A stretch of 64,000 nt of DNA, from positions 629,436 to 693,435 of the forward strand of contig WJBW01000001.1 in NCBI GenBank assembly GCA_009646425.1. Reading direction: 5' to 3'. A program made the position numbers and the translations under genes. The DNA comes from Burkholderiales bacterium LSUCC0115 (GTDB lineage Bacteria > Pseudomonadota > Gammaproteobacteria > Burkholderiales > Burkholderiaceae_A). Shown piece by piece: positions 1 to 8,377 of this stretch. Within the stretch, counting starts at the first letter, position 1; every line of letters begins with the position of its first letter. The notes beneath the pieces were generated by a model that saw only the letters and a program-made list of their open reading frames with translations, searched no databases and was not told where the DNA came from.

Positions 1-1
1 T

Positions 2-910
2 TATAAGGGCTCTGTTCTTACCCCGAAACTCTTAGAGCGAGGCCATGAGGTTGTTGCATTCGATATCATGTGGTTCGGAAACCATCTCGCTCCTCATCCA
101 AAACTAACGATTGTTAAGGGCGACGTTCGACAGCTCGATCAGGTTCCACTCGATGGGGTGGACGCAGTGGTTCACCTGAGCTCGGTCGCCAACGATCCAT
201 GTAGCGATCTCGACCCCAAGTTGACCTGGGAAGTCAGTTGTTTGGCGACCATGCAGCTTGCGGATGCTTGCGCTCGAAGAAAGATATCGCGATTCATTTA
301 TGCTTCTTCAGGCAGTGTCTATGGTGTGTCGGAGGAGCCAAAAGTTGTAGAAGATGCCCTGCTTACTCCGCTATCCGAGTACAACAAGACCAAGATGGTT
401 GCGGAGAGGGTGCTCTTAAGCTACTCCGAAGTTATGAACATTCAAATTGTTCGCCCAGCAACCGTCTGCGGCCTGTCACAAAGGATGCGGCTTGATGTCG
501 CCGTCAATCTACTAACCATGCAAGCCGCCAAAAATGGGGTTATGACTGTCTTGGGTGGCAAGCAGACAAGGCCAAACATCCATATCGATGACATTACTGA
601 CCTATATGTTTACTTATTAGATAACCCGAAATACGTTGGTGTCTTCAACGCTGGTTTCGAGAACATATCGATACTTGACATAGCCTCGTTAATTCAAAGC
701 AGGACCGGAGCGGAAATAAAAATGATGCCCTCCAACGACCCTCGATCCTACAGACTTGACTCGACAAAACTCCTCAATACTGGCTTCAGACCCAAGAAAA
801 ATGTGGAGACAGCGATAGACGAGATGCTGGATGCAATCAAGACTGGAGCTCTTATTGATAGTGATCAATGGTACAACTTAAAATGGATGCAAAGGGGAGT
901 CGAGAAGTGA
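2..910 (+). CDS. NAD-dependent sugar epimerase/dehydratase (SDR family), 5'-truncated by window edge
   Basis: Extended short-chain dehydrogenase/reductase of the nucleotide-sugar epimerase/dehydratase type, presumably cytosolic and acting on an NDP-sugar. The open frame runs to the left edge and reads YKGSVLTPKLLERGHEVVAFD before the first internal ATG at 68. That stretch is the Rossmann region just after the usual GGAGYxGS nucleotide-binding loop, so the true start lies outside the window. Visible family marks are the acidic GDVRQ stretch, VVHLSSVANDP, SSGSVYG followed by YNKTK (the YxxxK catalytic pair), and VRPATVCG. It is the first gene of a plus-strand run; its stop overlaps the GTG start of the SIS gene. 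Substrate unknown. The family call is firm. Confidence 0.88.
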   Translation, partial: YKGSVLTPKLLERGHEVVAFDIMWFGNHLAPHPKLTIVKGDVRQLDQVPLDGVDAVVHLSSVANDPCSDLDPKLTWEVSCLATMQLADACARRKISRFIYASSGSVYGVSEEPKVVEDALLTPLSEYNKTKMVAERVLLSYSEVMNIQIVRPATVCGLSQRMRLDVAVNLLTMQAAKNGVMTVLGGKQTRPNIHIDDITDLYVYLLDNPKYVGVFNAGFENISILDIASLIQSRTGAEIKMMPSNDPRSYRLDSTKLLNTGFRPKKNVETAIDEMLDAIKTGALIDSDQWYNLKWMQRGVEK

Positions 911-1482
911 CCGAGAAAAATGCTCCAGCCGTCTATGTTTCAGAGCTAGTCAACACAATCAGGAATTTTGATTGGGATGAGCTGCAATCGGTCACAGACC
1001 GATTGTTAACCGCCTCATCTTCAGGGAGGCGCATCTTTCTAATAGGCAATGGCGGCAGCGCGGGAAATTCAGAGCATCTGGCTAATGATTTCACGTACGG
1101 TGCATTCAAATCCTTCGGGCGGGGTCTTAATGTCCATTCTCTTAGCTCAAATTCCTCGGTCATCACCTGTCTTGCCAACGACATTGGCTACGAGAATATT
1201 TATTCCCATCAAATCATGGCTTACGCCGCATCGGGTGACCTATTGGTTTGTTTTAGTGGTAGCGGAAATTCTCAAAATATAGTCAACGCAATTGAATCCT
1301 CGAAAAAAATCGGCCTCTATTCAATTGGAATTTTCGGTTATGACGGTGGAATAGCAGCAAAACATGTTGATTTTTTGGTACACATCAAAAGCTTCGATAT
1401 GCAGGTTTGTGAAGACATGCAACTAATCATCGGGCATTACATTATGAAGTCAATTTATTCAAAAGTAGGAGCACATAGCTAA
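907..1482 (+). CDS. SIS-domain phosphosugar isomerase (GmhA-like)
   Basis: Single SIS-domain protein of about 191 residues, resembling sedoheptulose-7-phosphate isomerase GmhA. It shows the phosphosugar-binding signatures IGNGGSAGNSEHLANDF, SGSGNSQN and CEDMQLIIGH. I prefer the GTG at 907: it overlaps the preceding TGA (GTGA) and has AAAGGGGAG about nine bases upstream, whereas the longer form from 868 would run 43 bases into the epimerase. Likely role is isomerising a ketose phosphate into the precursor of a heptose or related sugar; the exact substrate cannot be read. The next gene starts directly after its stop, so the two are probably translated together. Confidence 0.85.
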   Translation: MTEKNAPAVYVSELVNTIRNFDWDELQSVTDRLLTASSSGRRIFLIGNGGSAGNSEHLANDFTYGAFKSFGRGLNVHSLSSNSSVITCLANDIGYENIYSHQIMAYAASGDLLVCFSGSGNSQNIVNAIESSKKIGLYSIGIFGYDGGIAAKHVDFLVHIKSFDMQVCEDMQLIIGHYIMKSIYSKVGAHS

Positions 1483-2190
1483 ATGACTAATTTAAGTGAA
1501 CGGATCTTGGCGTTCGAACGTAAATTGCAGGTGCACATGCACGAGGTTTTTTGTCCAACCCACCTGTCTATCGGTCAAGAGCATGTCGCTGAGGAAATGG
1601 CGGCAGAGATGATCAAGGAAGATTGGCTCTTTTCCACCCACAGGAACCACCATCACTACCTTGCGAAGGGGGGTGACGAGCAAAAGCTCTGGGATGAAAT
1701 CATGGGCTTGGAGTCTGGGCTAAATGGGGGGTTTGCAGGATCTCAAGGTATCACTGATAGATCGATTAATTTTCATGCCAGTGCTATTGTTGGCGGGTTA
1801 ATCGGAGTAGCGGCAGGTGCTGCGTTTTCTCTCAGAAATTCGAAGAGTAATGCAATTTCCATCTCTTGCATCGGTGACGCCGCATCTGAGCAAGGCGTAT
1901 TTTGGGAAGTTTTGAACTTCGCAGTTCTGTACAATCTCCCACTTTGTATAATCATGGAAAACAATGGTAAGTCTGTTGATGCCCATATTTCTGAGCGCCA
2001 GGTTGGGGAAATTTCTCCGAAGGTGGCGGCCTTCGGAGTCAAGACATTCCAATCGATTGGTGAGGCAATAAGATTCACTCGGGATAACAGATTGCCTTCT
2101 TTTGTCGAGGTGAAGGTGAAGCTTAAATGTGCTCACTTGAACATGGCGACTATGCTGGATTTGTGCGATCAATCCGAACCTACATCCTAA
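1483..2190 (+). CDS. Thiamine-diphosphate enzyme, E1-alpha-like half
   Basis: Resembles the alpha subunit of 2-oxoacid dehydrogenase E1 / acetoin dehydrogenase but is short: 235 residues against about 320-360. The ThDP/Mg motif is present as GDAASEQG with a downstream ENN, and the preceding helix STHRNHHHYLAKG matches the E1-alpha YRDHGHxLARG region. The ATG directly follows the SIS stop codon. Its partner is the next gene, which resembles E1-beta. No E2 or E3 component is in the window, so a dehydrogenase complex is unlikely. A sugar-modifying decarboxylase or transketolase-like role in glycan precursor synthesis fits the context better, but that is inference. Confidence 0.8.
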   Translation: MTNLSERILAFERKLQVHMHEVFCPTHLSIGQEHVAEEMAAEMIKEDWLFSTHRNHHHYLAKGGDEQKLWDEIMGLESGLNGGFAGSQGITDRSINFHASAIVGGLIGVAAGAAFSLRNSKSNAISISCIGDAASEQGVFWEVLNFAVLYNLPLCIIMENNGKSVDAHISERQVGEISPKVAAFGVKTFQSIGEAIRFTRDNRLPSFVEVKVKLKCAHLNMATMLDLCDQSEPTS

Positions 2191-2219
2191 TGTGTCGCCC
2201 TTAATTCACGAGTGAGAAT

Positions 2220-2837
2220 ATGAAGACCTTTGCATCTGAAATTAATAGAGCTATAGATGAGTTGATCATGAATGACAAAGATGTCATTGTTGGAGGACAA
2301 CTCGTTCGCTATGGAGTGGCCGGACTCACTACAGGCCTTTTTGATAAATACCCAAGTAATTTTATAACTTACCCCGTTGCAGAGTCTTTAATGAATTCTA
2401 GTGCCATGGGATTGGCCTTGACCGGTAAGCGGGTGATTATGATTCATGTTCGCATTGACTTTCTCGCGAGTGGAATGTGTGCCCTTGTAAACCACATTCC
2501 AATTTGGGCAAAAAAGGGTTTCAAGCTCCCTATCACTCTAATCTGCCAGGTTGGCCGAGGGATGGGTCAAGGAGCCCAACATAGCAAAGATCTATCGCAT
2601 TGGTTCAAGAATTTTGAAGGCTGGAATGTTGTGGTACCTACAAATCCATCAGAGGCCCATGACTTTCTGGTCGATTCCGTAAACGGTGATAAGCCGACAC
2701 TCTATGTAATCTACCGAGAACTCTTCGATAGTGATGAGCGTAAAGTGATTCCGCAGCCCACCAAGGTTACCCTGTGCGGTGCTAGCCGTAGACACGAGGC
2801 TGAATATTATGCCAAACGTGACGCCGGACTTCTTTAA
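2220..2837 (+). CDS. Thiamine-diphosphate enzyme, E1-beta/transketolase pyrimidine-domain half
   Basis: 205 residues matching only the pyrimidine-binding domain of E1-beta or transketolase. It reads through FITYPVAESLMNSSAMGLALTGKRV, the region holding the catalytic Glu that activates ThDP, and continues to GRGMGQGAQHSKDLSHWF and VVVPTNPSEAHDFL. The C-terminal transketolase domain (about 120 residues in full-length E1-beta) is absent and the gene ends cleanly, so this looks like a reduced two-subunit enzyme rather than a fresh frameshift. It sits 29 bases after the alpha-like gene. Substrate not known. Confidence 0.78.
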   Translation: MKTFASEINRAIDELIMNDKDVIVGGQLVRYGVAGLTTGLFDKYPSNFITYPVAESLMNSSAMGLALTGKRVIMIHVRIDFLASGMCALVNHIPIWAKKGFKLPITLICQVGRGMGQGAQHSKDLSHWFKNFEGWNVVVPTNPSEAHDFLVDSVNGDKPTLYVIYRELFDSDERKVIPQPTKVTLCGASRRHEAEYYAKRDAGLL

Positions 2838-2850
2838 GTAGGCCGTTACA

Positions 2851-3789
2851 TTGAATTTAAATGTCTATTACGATACGCAGGAAGCTCCGGTAACGTTTGA
2901 TTTTGCAACATATTTAGTTACCGCGAATTGCGCCCGTGTATTTGCGGGTTGCGAAGGCATGAATCTTCACATTCATGCTCATAAGTTTCGCAAGAAGACT
3001 ATACGTGACCAGTCGACGCCCGAAGGGGAGATTCGCTGGAGGGTCAACCACATCCTCAAGGGGGTTCCAGCGCTTTTGCCAATGGTCCGGGACGTGCACA
3101 TCTACTCCTCGCCCGTGATGAGCATAGATTTCCCAATGTTCCCACCTGGATACCCACAAAACAAGTCGAAGGATCTCGTGATCCCTTATCTTAGTGATAC
3201 TCTCTTGAAGTTTAAGGACAAGGTCGATCCAGATTGTCTACGGCCTTACAGGCCTCCAGACGAAGCCGTTAACATCGTATCAAGACTGAGGTCCGTTGGT
3301 AAGTCGTCACAGAGAGGCTACTTTACAATCACGCTTCGAACGTCTAGAACTCAAACCGATCGAAATTCTAATCTTGACTCATGGTTTTCTGTCTATGAGC
3401 TACTAATCGCCCGGGGCTTCTCTGTTTATGTGGTTCCGGATTATGAAGATCTAACATCACATCGGAAATACTTGGACTATCCCTGGGAGACGTTCGAGAT
3501 TGCAGCGTTTGACCACGGCATTCGGCTCGCGCTTTATGCCGGTGCAATTCAGAATCTTTGCGTACTAAATGGAGTGATGGTTCCTCTTTTCCACTCCCCT
3601 TATCCGTATATCGTATTTAAACCCATAGTCGAGTCGGTGCACCAGACAAGGCTGGACTGGTTTCAGCGTATTTTCGGCATAGATCAGGATGACAGCTTTT
3701 GGTGGTCATCTGGTGACTCCCAACGTATTGAGTGGGTCGAGGATACTGTAGAAAATGTCTCTAACTCATTAGGTGCCTATTTAACATGA
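2851..3789 (+). CDS. Protein of unknown function in sugar island
   Basis: 312 residues, not recognised. Soluble-looking, with no signal peptide or membrane segment. The C-terminal third contains the sequence LALYAGAIQNLCVLNGVM followed by PYPYIVFKP, which recalls the donor-binding half of some uncharacterised GT-B-like proteins, but I cannot assign a family. Translation seems to start at a TTG (2851), 14 bases after the preceding gene, with no strong ribosome-binding site. The stop overlaps the next ATG (ATGA at 3786-3789), so it belongs to the same transcription unit as the ThDP genes and the methyltransferase-like gene. Confidence 0.6.
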   Translation: MNLNVYYDTQEAPVTFDFATYLVTANCARVFAGCEGMNLHIHAHKFRKKTIRDQSTPEGEIRWRVNHILKGVPALLPMVRDVHIYSSPVMSIDFPMFPPGYPQNKSKDLVIPYLSDTLLKFKDKVDPDCLRPYRPPDEAVNIVSRLRSVGKSSQRGYFTITLRTSRTQTDRNSNLDSWFSVYELLIARGFSVYVVPDYEDLTSHRKYLDYPWETFEIAAFDHGIRLALYAGAIQNLCVLNGVMVPLFHSPYPYIVFKPIVESVHQTRLDWFQRIFGIDQDDSFWWSSGDSQRIEWVEDTVENVSNSLGAYLT

Positions 3790-4502
3790 ACACTTTCGAT
3801 ATAAGCAGGGAGTCTCTTTCTCGTCTCTTTTGGATGAAGGTGGCCGAGGATCACCTCCGTGCCTTCAACATTGAATATCCTGACTACTTTAAAAAGCTTC
3901 ATGAAATGCGCCGACTAATCGCGGATGCGGAATTCAAAACTGGTAGTGTGCTGACAGGCAGCGCGATTACACTTGCGATGGCTTCCGCCCACTTCTCACC
4001 AGCGTCTATCGCCGAGGTGGGAACCTTCATTGGACGGTCTACCTACAGCATGGCTTGTGGCTCCATGCTTTACAGCAGAATGGAGCAAGAGGTAAGCCTT
4101 GTAACCTGTGACTTTTCTAATGACATCCCTATTCCGATTGATATCGCTGGATTCAAGCTTAGCCAATACCCTAAAAAGTCCTCTACACAGATGTTCACAG
4201 ACCTAGTGAGCAAGCAGGTAGTACTCGATTTTGTTTATATTGATGGTAGGTTAGACATCGCAGACTTAGACCTATTGTCGAAAATCACGAGCGATCGTAC
4301 TGTCATAGCCTTGGATGACTATGAGGGAAACGAAAAAGGGGTGGATAATGCAGCACTCATTCAAAATCACACTATTTCTCAGAAGAGGCTATTAATTTAT
4401 CCTGCTACAAGAGACGTACTGTACAGCCACTACGATTTGAGTGGTTACTCGACAACGGCTCTGTTCATACCTCAGTCGTTGCTCAGGCTCACCAGGCAGT
4501 AG
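3786..4502 (+). CDS. Class I SAM-methyltransferase-like protein
   Basis: 238 residues with a Rossmann methyltransferase layout like the CmcI/Methyltransf_24 group. The glycine-rich SAM loop is IAEVGTFIGRSTYSMA (about residues 75-90), then an acidic strand end VTCDFS, then LDFVYIDG, and late ALDDYEGNEKG. Substrate not readable; methylation of a glycan residue fits the neighbours. The ATG overlaps the previous stop. Its 3' end overlaps by 14 bases the 3' end of the convergent gluconokinase-like gene, so this is the point where the two arms of the island meet. Confidence 0.65.
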   Translation: MNTFDISRESLSRLFWMKVAEDHLRAFNIEYPDYFKKLHEMRRLIADAEFKTGSVLTGSAITLAMASAHFSPASIAEVGTFIGRSTYSMACGSMLYSRMEQEVSLVTCDFSNDIPIPIDIAGFKLSQYPKKSSTQMFTDLVSKQVVLDFVYIDGRLDIADLDLLSKITSDRTVIALDDYEGNEKGVDNAALIQNHTISQKRLLIYPATRDVLYSHYDLSGYSTTALFIPQSLLRLTRQ

Positions 4503-5016
4503 TCCGGTTTTTAGAGAGGAGTACCTTGAGAATACGCTGAATCGGGGTGAGACGGCTCGGCCGGTGGTTTCTGACTACTTGGTCGACATAGCCATATCGC
4601 TGGAAGCTCTCGACTTGAGATATCGCTAGTTTTATCTTTCCAAAGTGTCCGCGTCTTCTATGGACTCTTCGGATACGTTGTGATTCTGGTATCACTAGTT
4701 GGATAATTTTAGAATACTTGAAAATTCTCTTTACTCGAGCCCGGTCCAATTTGTTCAAAAGTGAGCAGGCGCATACTACACCTCTCGTGGTGTAATCATT
4801 TTTCTCGAGGCTAGTAACAGTAGCACACACGCTTCGGACATATCTTGATCTCTCGCTCTGGCTTAGTCCTCGACCAAGTTTCATTTTCATTAGATCCCGA
4901 GCGCGGTGACAGTGATCACCGTCTAAATAATGCAGTTTTAAGAGCCTGGCTATTTCGGCAGCAATATATGACTTACCAACTCCTGACATGCCTGTTATAA
5001 AAATTAAATTTCTCAT
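4489..5016 (-). CDS. Gluconokinase-like small carbohydrate kinase
   Basis: 175 residues, the usual size of thermoresistant gluconokinase (GntK/IdnK). P-loop GMSGVGKS at residues 8-15, then the family-specific LDGDHCHRARDLMKMKLGRG, matching the DGDxxHxxxNxxKMxxGxPL gluconate-binding stretch of GntK. ACSLLNKLDRARV corresponds to the CSALKxxYRDxLR region. Predicted to phosphorylate an aldonate using ATP in the cytosol. Its ATG overlaps the stop of the 6-phosphogluconate-dehydrogenase-like gene (ATGA), so the two are translationally coupled. Several conserved positions differ, so a different aldonic acid is possible; an APS-kinase-like fold is the alternative. Confidence 0.7.
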   Translation of the reverse strand: MRNLIFITGMSGVGKSYIAAEIARLLKLHYLDGDHCHRARDLMKMKLGRGLSQSERSRYVRSVCATVTSLEKNDYTTRGVVCACSLLNKLDRARVKRIFKYSKIIQLVIPESQRIRRVHRRRGHFGKIKLAISQVESFQRYGYVDQVVRNHRPSRLTPIQRILKVLLSKNRTTAW

Positions 5017-6278
5017 GTTTTTTCATGACCGCCAAATCTGTTTCTGGCTATACTGATTGGAAAATTCGTTATAATTCCGTTATCTTCAGCGCAGGCACTA
5101 ATTGCGCTCCAAAAAATGGGAGGGATGTACCAAAAACAGCCTGGCTGAAGACAGGATAAAATACCAAATAATTCATCTTTGGCTCCATGGTAAAGCTCCC
5201 GGGAAGCATCGTCCGCATTATGACTTCTTGACATCAATTCGTTAATCGCACGCCAATAGTCACCTCGTATTACACTAAACCCGGAATAAACTTGGAATAT
5301 TTCCTTTAGCTTTTGGGTACTGTTGTGACTTATGTGCCCCAAAATTTCAATAGCCTCATGTATAGAGTAGAGCCTAACGGCGTCTATAATTCGCAAAAAT
5401 AGATCGCCCAATCCGACCTGGCTTTGAGCTCTTAGGGGCGTGACAGCCTCACAATAAGTTTTTCTCGGCGCGAATCGTCCATTCAAAGCACATGTTGGTA
5501 ACCTAATGGGTATTCGATTGTCAAAACAATATTCGATGAGTGATCGTACTGAGCCATTCTCCGCAATATCGTGGCGCTTTTTTGAACCCAACCGATCACC
5601 GTAGTTCTCCTCTAGGTTCGCGAACATAATGTCGGCGAGGTAGGACCGATACCGTGGAGACATGAGTGAACGTATAAAATCGTGTGGCAACGATCCGATT
5701 GCAGCGGAAAGCCCCTCAAAGCAGGAGGACAACAAGGACAGTTCGATATACTCCAACGAATTATGAACGCTTTTGACTAGGTGGCCGTTTGGATTCGGTC
5801 CACAGTCAACTATTCGCCGAGGATCCCCTTTACAAAGTGCAAGGAAAATCTTCTCCACGCAGGGATCCTCTGTATATTGATCATGAAATATCGACGCGCC
5901 GTTTGCGTAAATAGACGTCCCACCCGAAATGCCAGCTCCGATGTATTCAATGCCTTTAAGAGACAGTTGCTTGGCCCGGCCTGAAGACTTCTGAAAGTGG
6001 GCATTCGAGAAATCGATGACAATAAATCTTTGACCATGAAATCGGTCTGCTGTAACCCCGATCTCCTGAACTAAACTGTCTGTTGCATTATCGGGCGCAA
6101 ACAAACAAATATAAAGAGGGTTGTTCGGATTGGGTACTGATGAGGCTATTGCACTCGTAATCGACCTGAAATCAGCCAAGGGTGCAGCATTGTCAATTGA
6201 AATCGGGTTCATATCCCTCATTAACTCAACAGCTTGAGAACCCATTTTTCCAATTCCAACAATTAGAGGGCTATTCAT
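5013..6278 (-). CDS. 6-phosphogluconate dehydrogenase-like protein
   Basis: 421 residues, divergent member of the 6PGDH/beta-hydroxyacid dehydrogenase superfamily. An N-terminal dinucleotide site GIGKMG opens the Rossmann domain. GAGISGG at 114-120 matches the 6PGDH G(T/A)G(V/I)SGG substrate loop. GHLVKSVHNSLEY carries the catalytic Lys (K169) and the HN pair (172-173) found in KMVHNGIEY. The long helical C-terminal domain follows. Expected reaction: oxidative decarboxylation of a 6-phosphoaldonate to a pentulose 5-phosphate. It overlaps the lactonase-like gene upstream by 8 bases and the kinase downstream by 4. Its divergence from housekeeping Gnd suggests a specialised substrate. Confidence 0.72.
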   Translation of the reverse strand: MNSPLIVGIGKMGSQAVELMRDMNPISIDNAAPLADFRSITSAIASSVPNPNNPLYICLFAPDNATDSLVQEIGVTADRFHGQRFIVIDFSNAHFQKSSGRAKQLSLKGIEYIGAGISGGTSIYANGASIFHDQYTEDPCVEKIFLALCKGDPRRIVDCGPNPNGHLVKSVHNSLEYIELSLLSSCFEGLSAAIGSLPHDFIRSLMSPRYRSYLADIMFANLEENYGDRLGSKKRHDIAENGSVRSLIEYCFDNRIPIRLPTCALNGRFAPRKTYCEAVTPLRAQSQVGLGDLFLRIIDAVRLYSIHEAIEILGHISHNSTQKLKEIFQVYSGFSVIRGDYWRAINELMSRSHNADDASRELYHGAKDELFGILSCLQPGCFWYIPPIFWSAISACAEDNGIITNFPISIARNRFGGHEKT

Positions 6279-7098
6279 AATCGATTCCTAGTAGACGGCC
6301 GGAGTATTGAGAAGTGGTCGCGCTGCCCACGGCTGTCGCTATGAGCATGCGACATCGAGGGATTCCGTCCACTCGGATATTAGAAAGGGTAACAGACGTA
6401 GCGTGTTGCACTGGTAGCTGATACCTCTTCGCGATAACTCCACTTGCTACGTCGAATGCAAAGACATCGCCATCGAAGAAGCTCGGAATAAGTATTGTGT
6501 CTCCAAGCCCACGGGCAATGCCGTCGGGTCCCTTAATTATCCCGTCAAGATCTATCTGACGTCTTAATGCTAAATGCCCAGGTTCCTTATCATATTCGTA
6601 GATGACATTCGTCCCACTATCGGACACAAATAGCCGACGGCCTCTAATTATGAGCCCGTTGCCAACAACCAGGAAATTTTTTAAAAGCTTCCTTATACGA
6701 TTATTGCAAAACTCATACAGCGAACCCTTATTGCTTCGCTCTTCAACATCCATACTCGATATATAAAGCACCCCAGAGTGGAAAAGTGAATCATTAAATG
6801 ATTCACCCTTATTTAAATCGGAACTCTCAATAAGACACTCGAATTTGCAAGACAGAAAGGAGTATGAGTATACTGAATTATTTGATGTGATTAGACATGT
6901 GCCGCTGGAGAGTGGATTAATAGAGGTTGGTGAAAACCTAACCGGAACAACATCGGTTTGTGATCCGAAAATTCGAATAATATTTCTCTCCACTTTGTCT
7001 ACAAAGTAGATTTCACCCAAATTCCCGATGCGGACTGACTCTAGAAAACGACCCTTGTAACTCGACTGAAATACTATTTCAGGCTCTTCTATTTTCAT
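6271..7098 (-). CDS. SMP-30/gluconolactonase-like beta-propeller
   Basis: About 275 residues resembling SMP-30/gluconolaconase/LRE proteins, Ca-dependent six-bladed propeller lactonases. Family-like segments are ESFNDSLFHSGVLYISSMD (metal-site N-D region and blade), VVGNGLIIRGRRLFVSDSG (the NG...VSDSG signature) and GPDGIARG (the PDG motif). I prefer the ATG at 7098. A start at 7140 is also open but would overlap the upstream GT2 gene by 62 bases; neither has a clear ribosome-binding site. Predicted to hydrolyse an aldonolactone, feeding the adjacent kinase-like and dehydrogenase-like enzymes. No signal peptide, so cytosolic. Confidence 0.68.
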   Translation of the reverse strand: MKIEEPEIVFQSSYKGRFLESVRIGNLGEIYFVDKVERNIIRIFGSQTDVVPVRFSPTSINPLSSGTCLITSNNSVYSYSFLSCKFECLIESSDLNKGESFNDSLFHSGVLYISSMDVEERSNKGSLYEFCNNRIRKLLKNFLVVGNGLIIRGRRLFVSDSGTNVIYEYDKEPGHLALRRQIDLDGIIKGPDGIARGLGDTILIPSFFDGDVFAFDVASGVIAKRYQLPVQHATSVTLSNIRVDGIPRCRMLIATAVGSATTSQYSGRLLGIDYE

Positions 7099-8377
7099 GA
7101 AAAATGGCTGGAAGTGACTGGATCTCAACCGAAAAGTCATCCGCTGGAAAAATATTCAGGACTCTCTCAGTGATTTTCTTAATGACGGGTTTGTTTATGT
7201 TTGCAATTAGTATATATATACGGTGATTCCGATTTGATTCACAAATCTCAAAAAATTGCCCCAAGGTTACATTTCCATTAATCTCAGAAAAGTTATCGTC
7301 AATCACATAGATCTTCTCATTACCAATTTTCAAAAGATAACTTCTCAATACTTCACTTAGGGCACCAGAACAGTAGATTGCGATTGTTGGTAACGGTTCA
7401 ATCAGAGTCGACTGCATCCGCCGAAGGGAACGGGACAATCTCCCCATTAGCGCAGACAGCGATAATAGGAGTGAAACTACCTGGCAAAGGCTCACCTTCG
7501 TTTTAAATAGTGTAAACATAAGCCGAGTCATTGTCTTGACGTTTCCGAGTCTATCTCTTGGATTGGTCGTCACAAATGCGGGGAGCCTTGATAGTGCTAA
7601 CGTCTCCAAGTATTCAACTCGATCTTGGACATATCTCTTAATGTTTGTATCAGTCCGTAGATGGGTATCCAAATCCTGTAAGGCCTGCTTTACTCGAATC
7701 ACGTCAATCACGGCACTAGCACTATTTATATTTTTAGTGGACTGGGGATGAAATTTATACCCATATCGAAATAGGTTTGTCAGGTTTAGATCTTCAAGTT
7801 TTGATAAAAGCTCGGTAGAGAACATTAAATCCTCTACTACTCTGGTATCAACAAACCGCATCCGAGCGACATTCAGCCACCGCCTATTTATAATCAGTCC
7901 AGTGCAGTGATTCAAACACGATTCAGTCGAAATTATTCGTCGAACATATTCCTCGACAGTGACCCGTTCACATCGGTTGGAATGTCTTCGCTCAAAAGAA
8001 GGTGTTGGATGGCTAAATTCACCCACCAGCAGTGAATGATCTTTAGTTCTCAGCAGGTCAAGGAGTTTGTACGCATCAACCCCAATATCGTCGTCATCGT
8101 CAACGAAGGTTACGTACCTTCCTGTCGAGACTTCCAGTCCAATATTTCTCGCAGCTCCAGGTCCTGCACCACCACGGACGCCCGAATATTCAATCTTTAC
8201 GCCCTGCCCCAGTAGCGATGGATCTATTCGTGATGAAAAGTCGATCTTTCTACCATCGAAGATAATTACAATCTCGATTTGGTCCTCGAGACACTCGAAG
8301 TTACGGAGAATTTGACCCGCTATGCGCGCTGGATCTCTTACCGTGGGAACTACAAATGACAGCAGACTACTGTTCAC
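7079..8377 (-). CDS. GT2 glycosyltransferase with C-terminal nucleotide-binding-like domain
   Basis: 432 residues. The N-terminal half is a GT-A fold family-2 glycosyltransferase: LSFVVPTVRDP opens it, GPGAARNIGL marks the nucleotide-sugar region and FVDDDDDIG is the metal-binding DxD. The last 100 residues (from IAIYCSGALSEVLRSYLL) look like a small Rossmann domain of the PglD-N/CoA-binding type, similar in layout to the N-terminus of the neighbouring radical SAM protein. The start is a GTG overlapping that gene's stop by 11 bases. Donor and acceptor unknown. The two-domain arrangement is unusual for a GT2. Confidence 0.78.
   Translation of the reverse strand: MNSSLLSFVVPTVRDPARIAGQILRNFECLEDQIEIVIIFDGRKIDFSSRIDPSLLGQGVKIEYSGVRGGAGPGAARNIGLEVSTGRYVTFVDDDDDIGVDAYKLLDLLRTKDHSLLVGEFSHPTPSFERRHSNRCERVTVEEYVRRIISTESCLNHCTGLIINRRWLNVARMRFVDTRVVEDLMFSTELLSKLEDLNLTNLFRYGYKFHPQSTKNINSASAVIDVIRVKQALQDLDTHLRTDTNIKRYVQDRVEYLETLALSRLPAFVTTNPRDRLGNVKTMTRLMFTLFKTKVSLCQVVSLLLSLSALMGRLSRSLRRMQSTLIEPLPTIAIYCSGALSEVLRSYLLKIGNEKIYVIDDNFSEINGNVTLGQFFEICESNRNHRIYILIANINKPVIKKITERVLNIFPADDFSVEIQSLPAIFHENRRA

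Noticed and set aside
1483..2837. Pyruvate or acetoin dehydrogenase complex
   Set aside because: Both subunits are short and no E2/E3 genes are present; the context is glycan synthesis.
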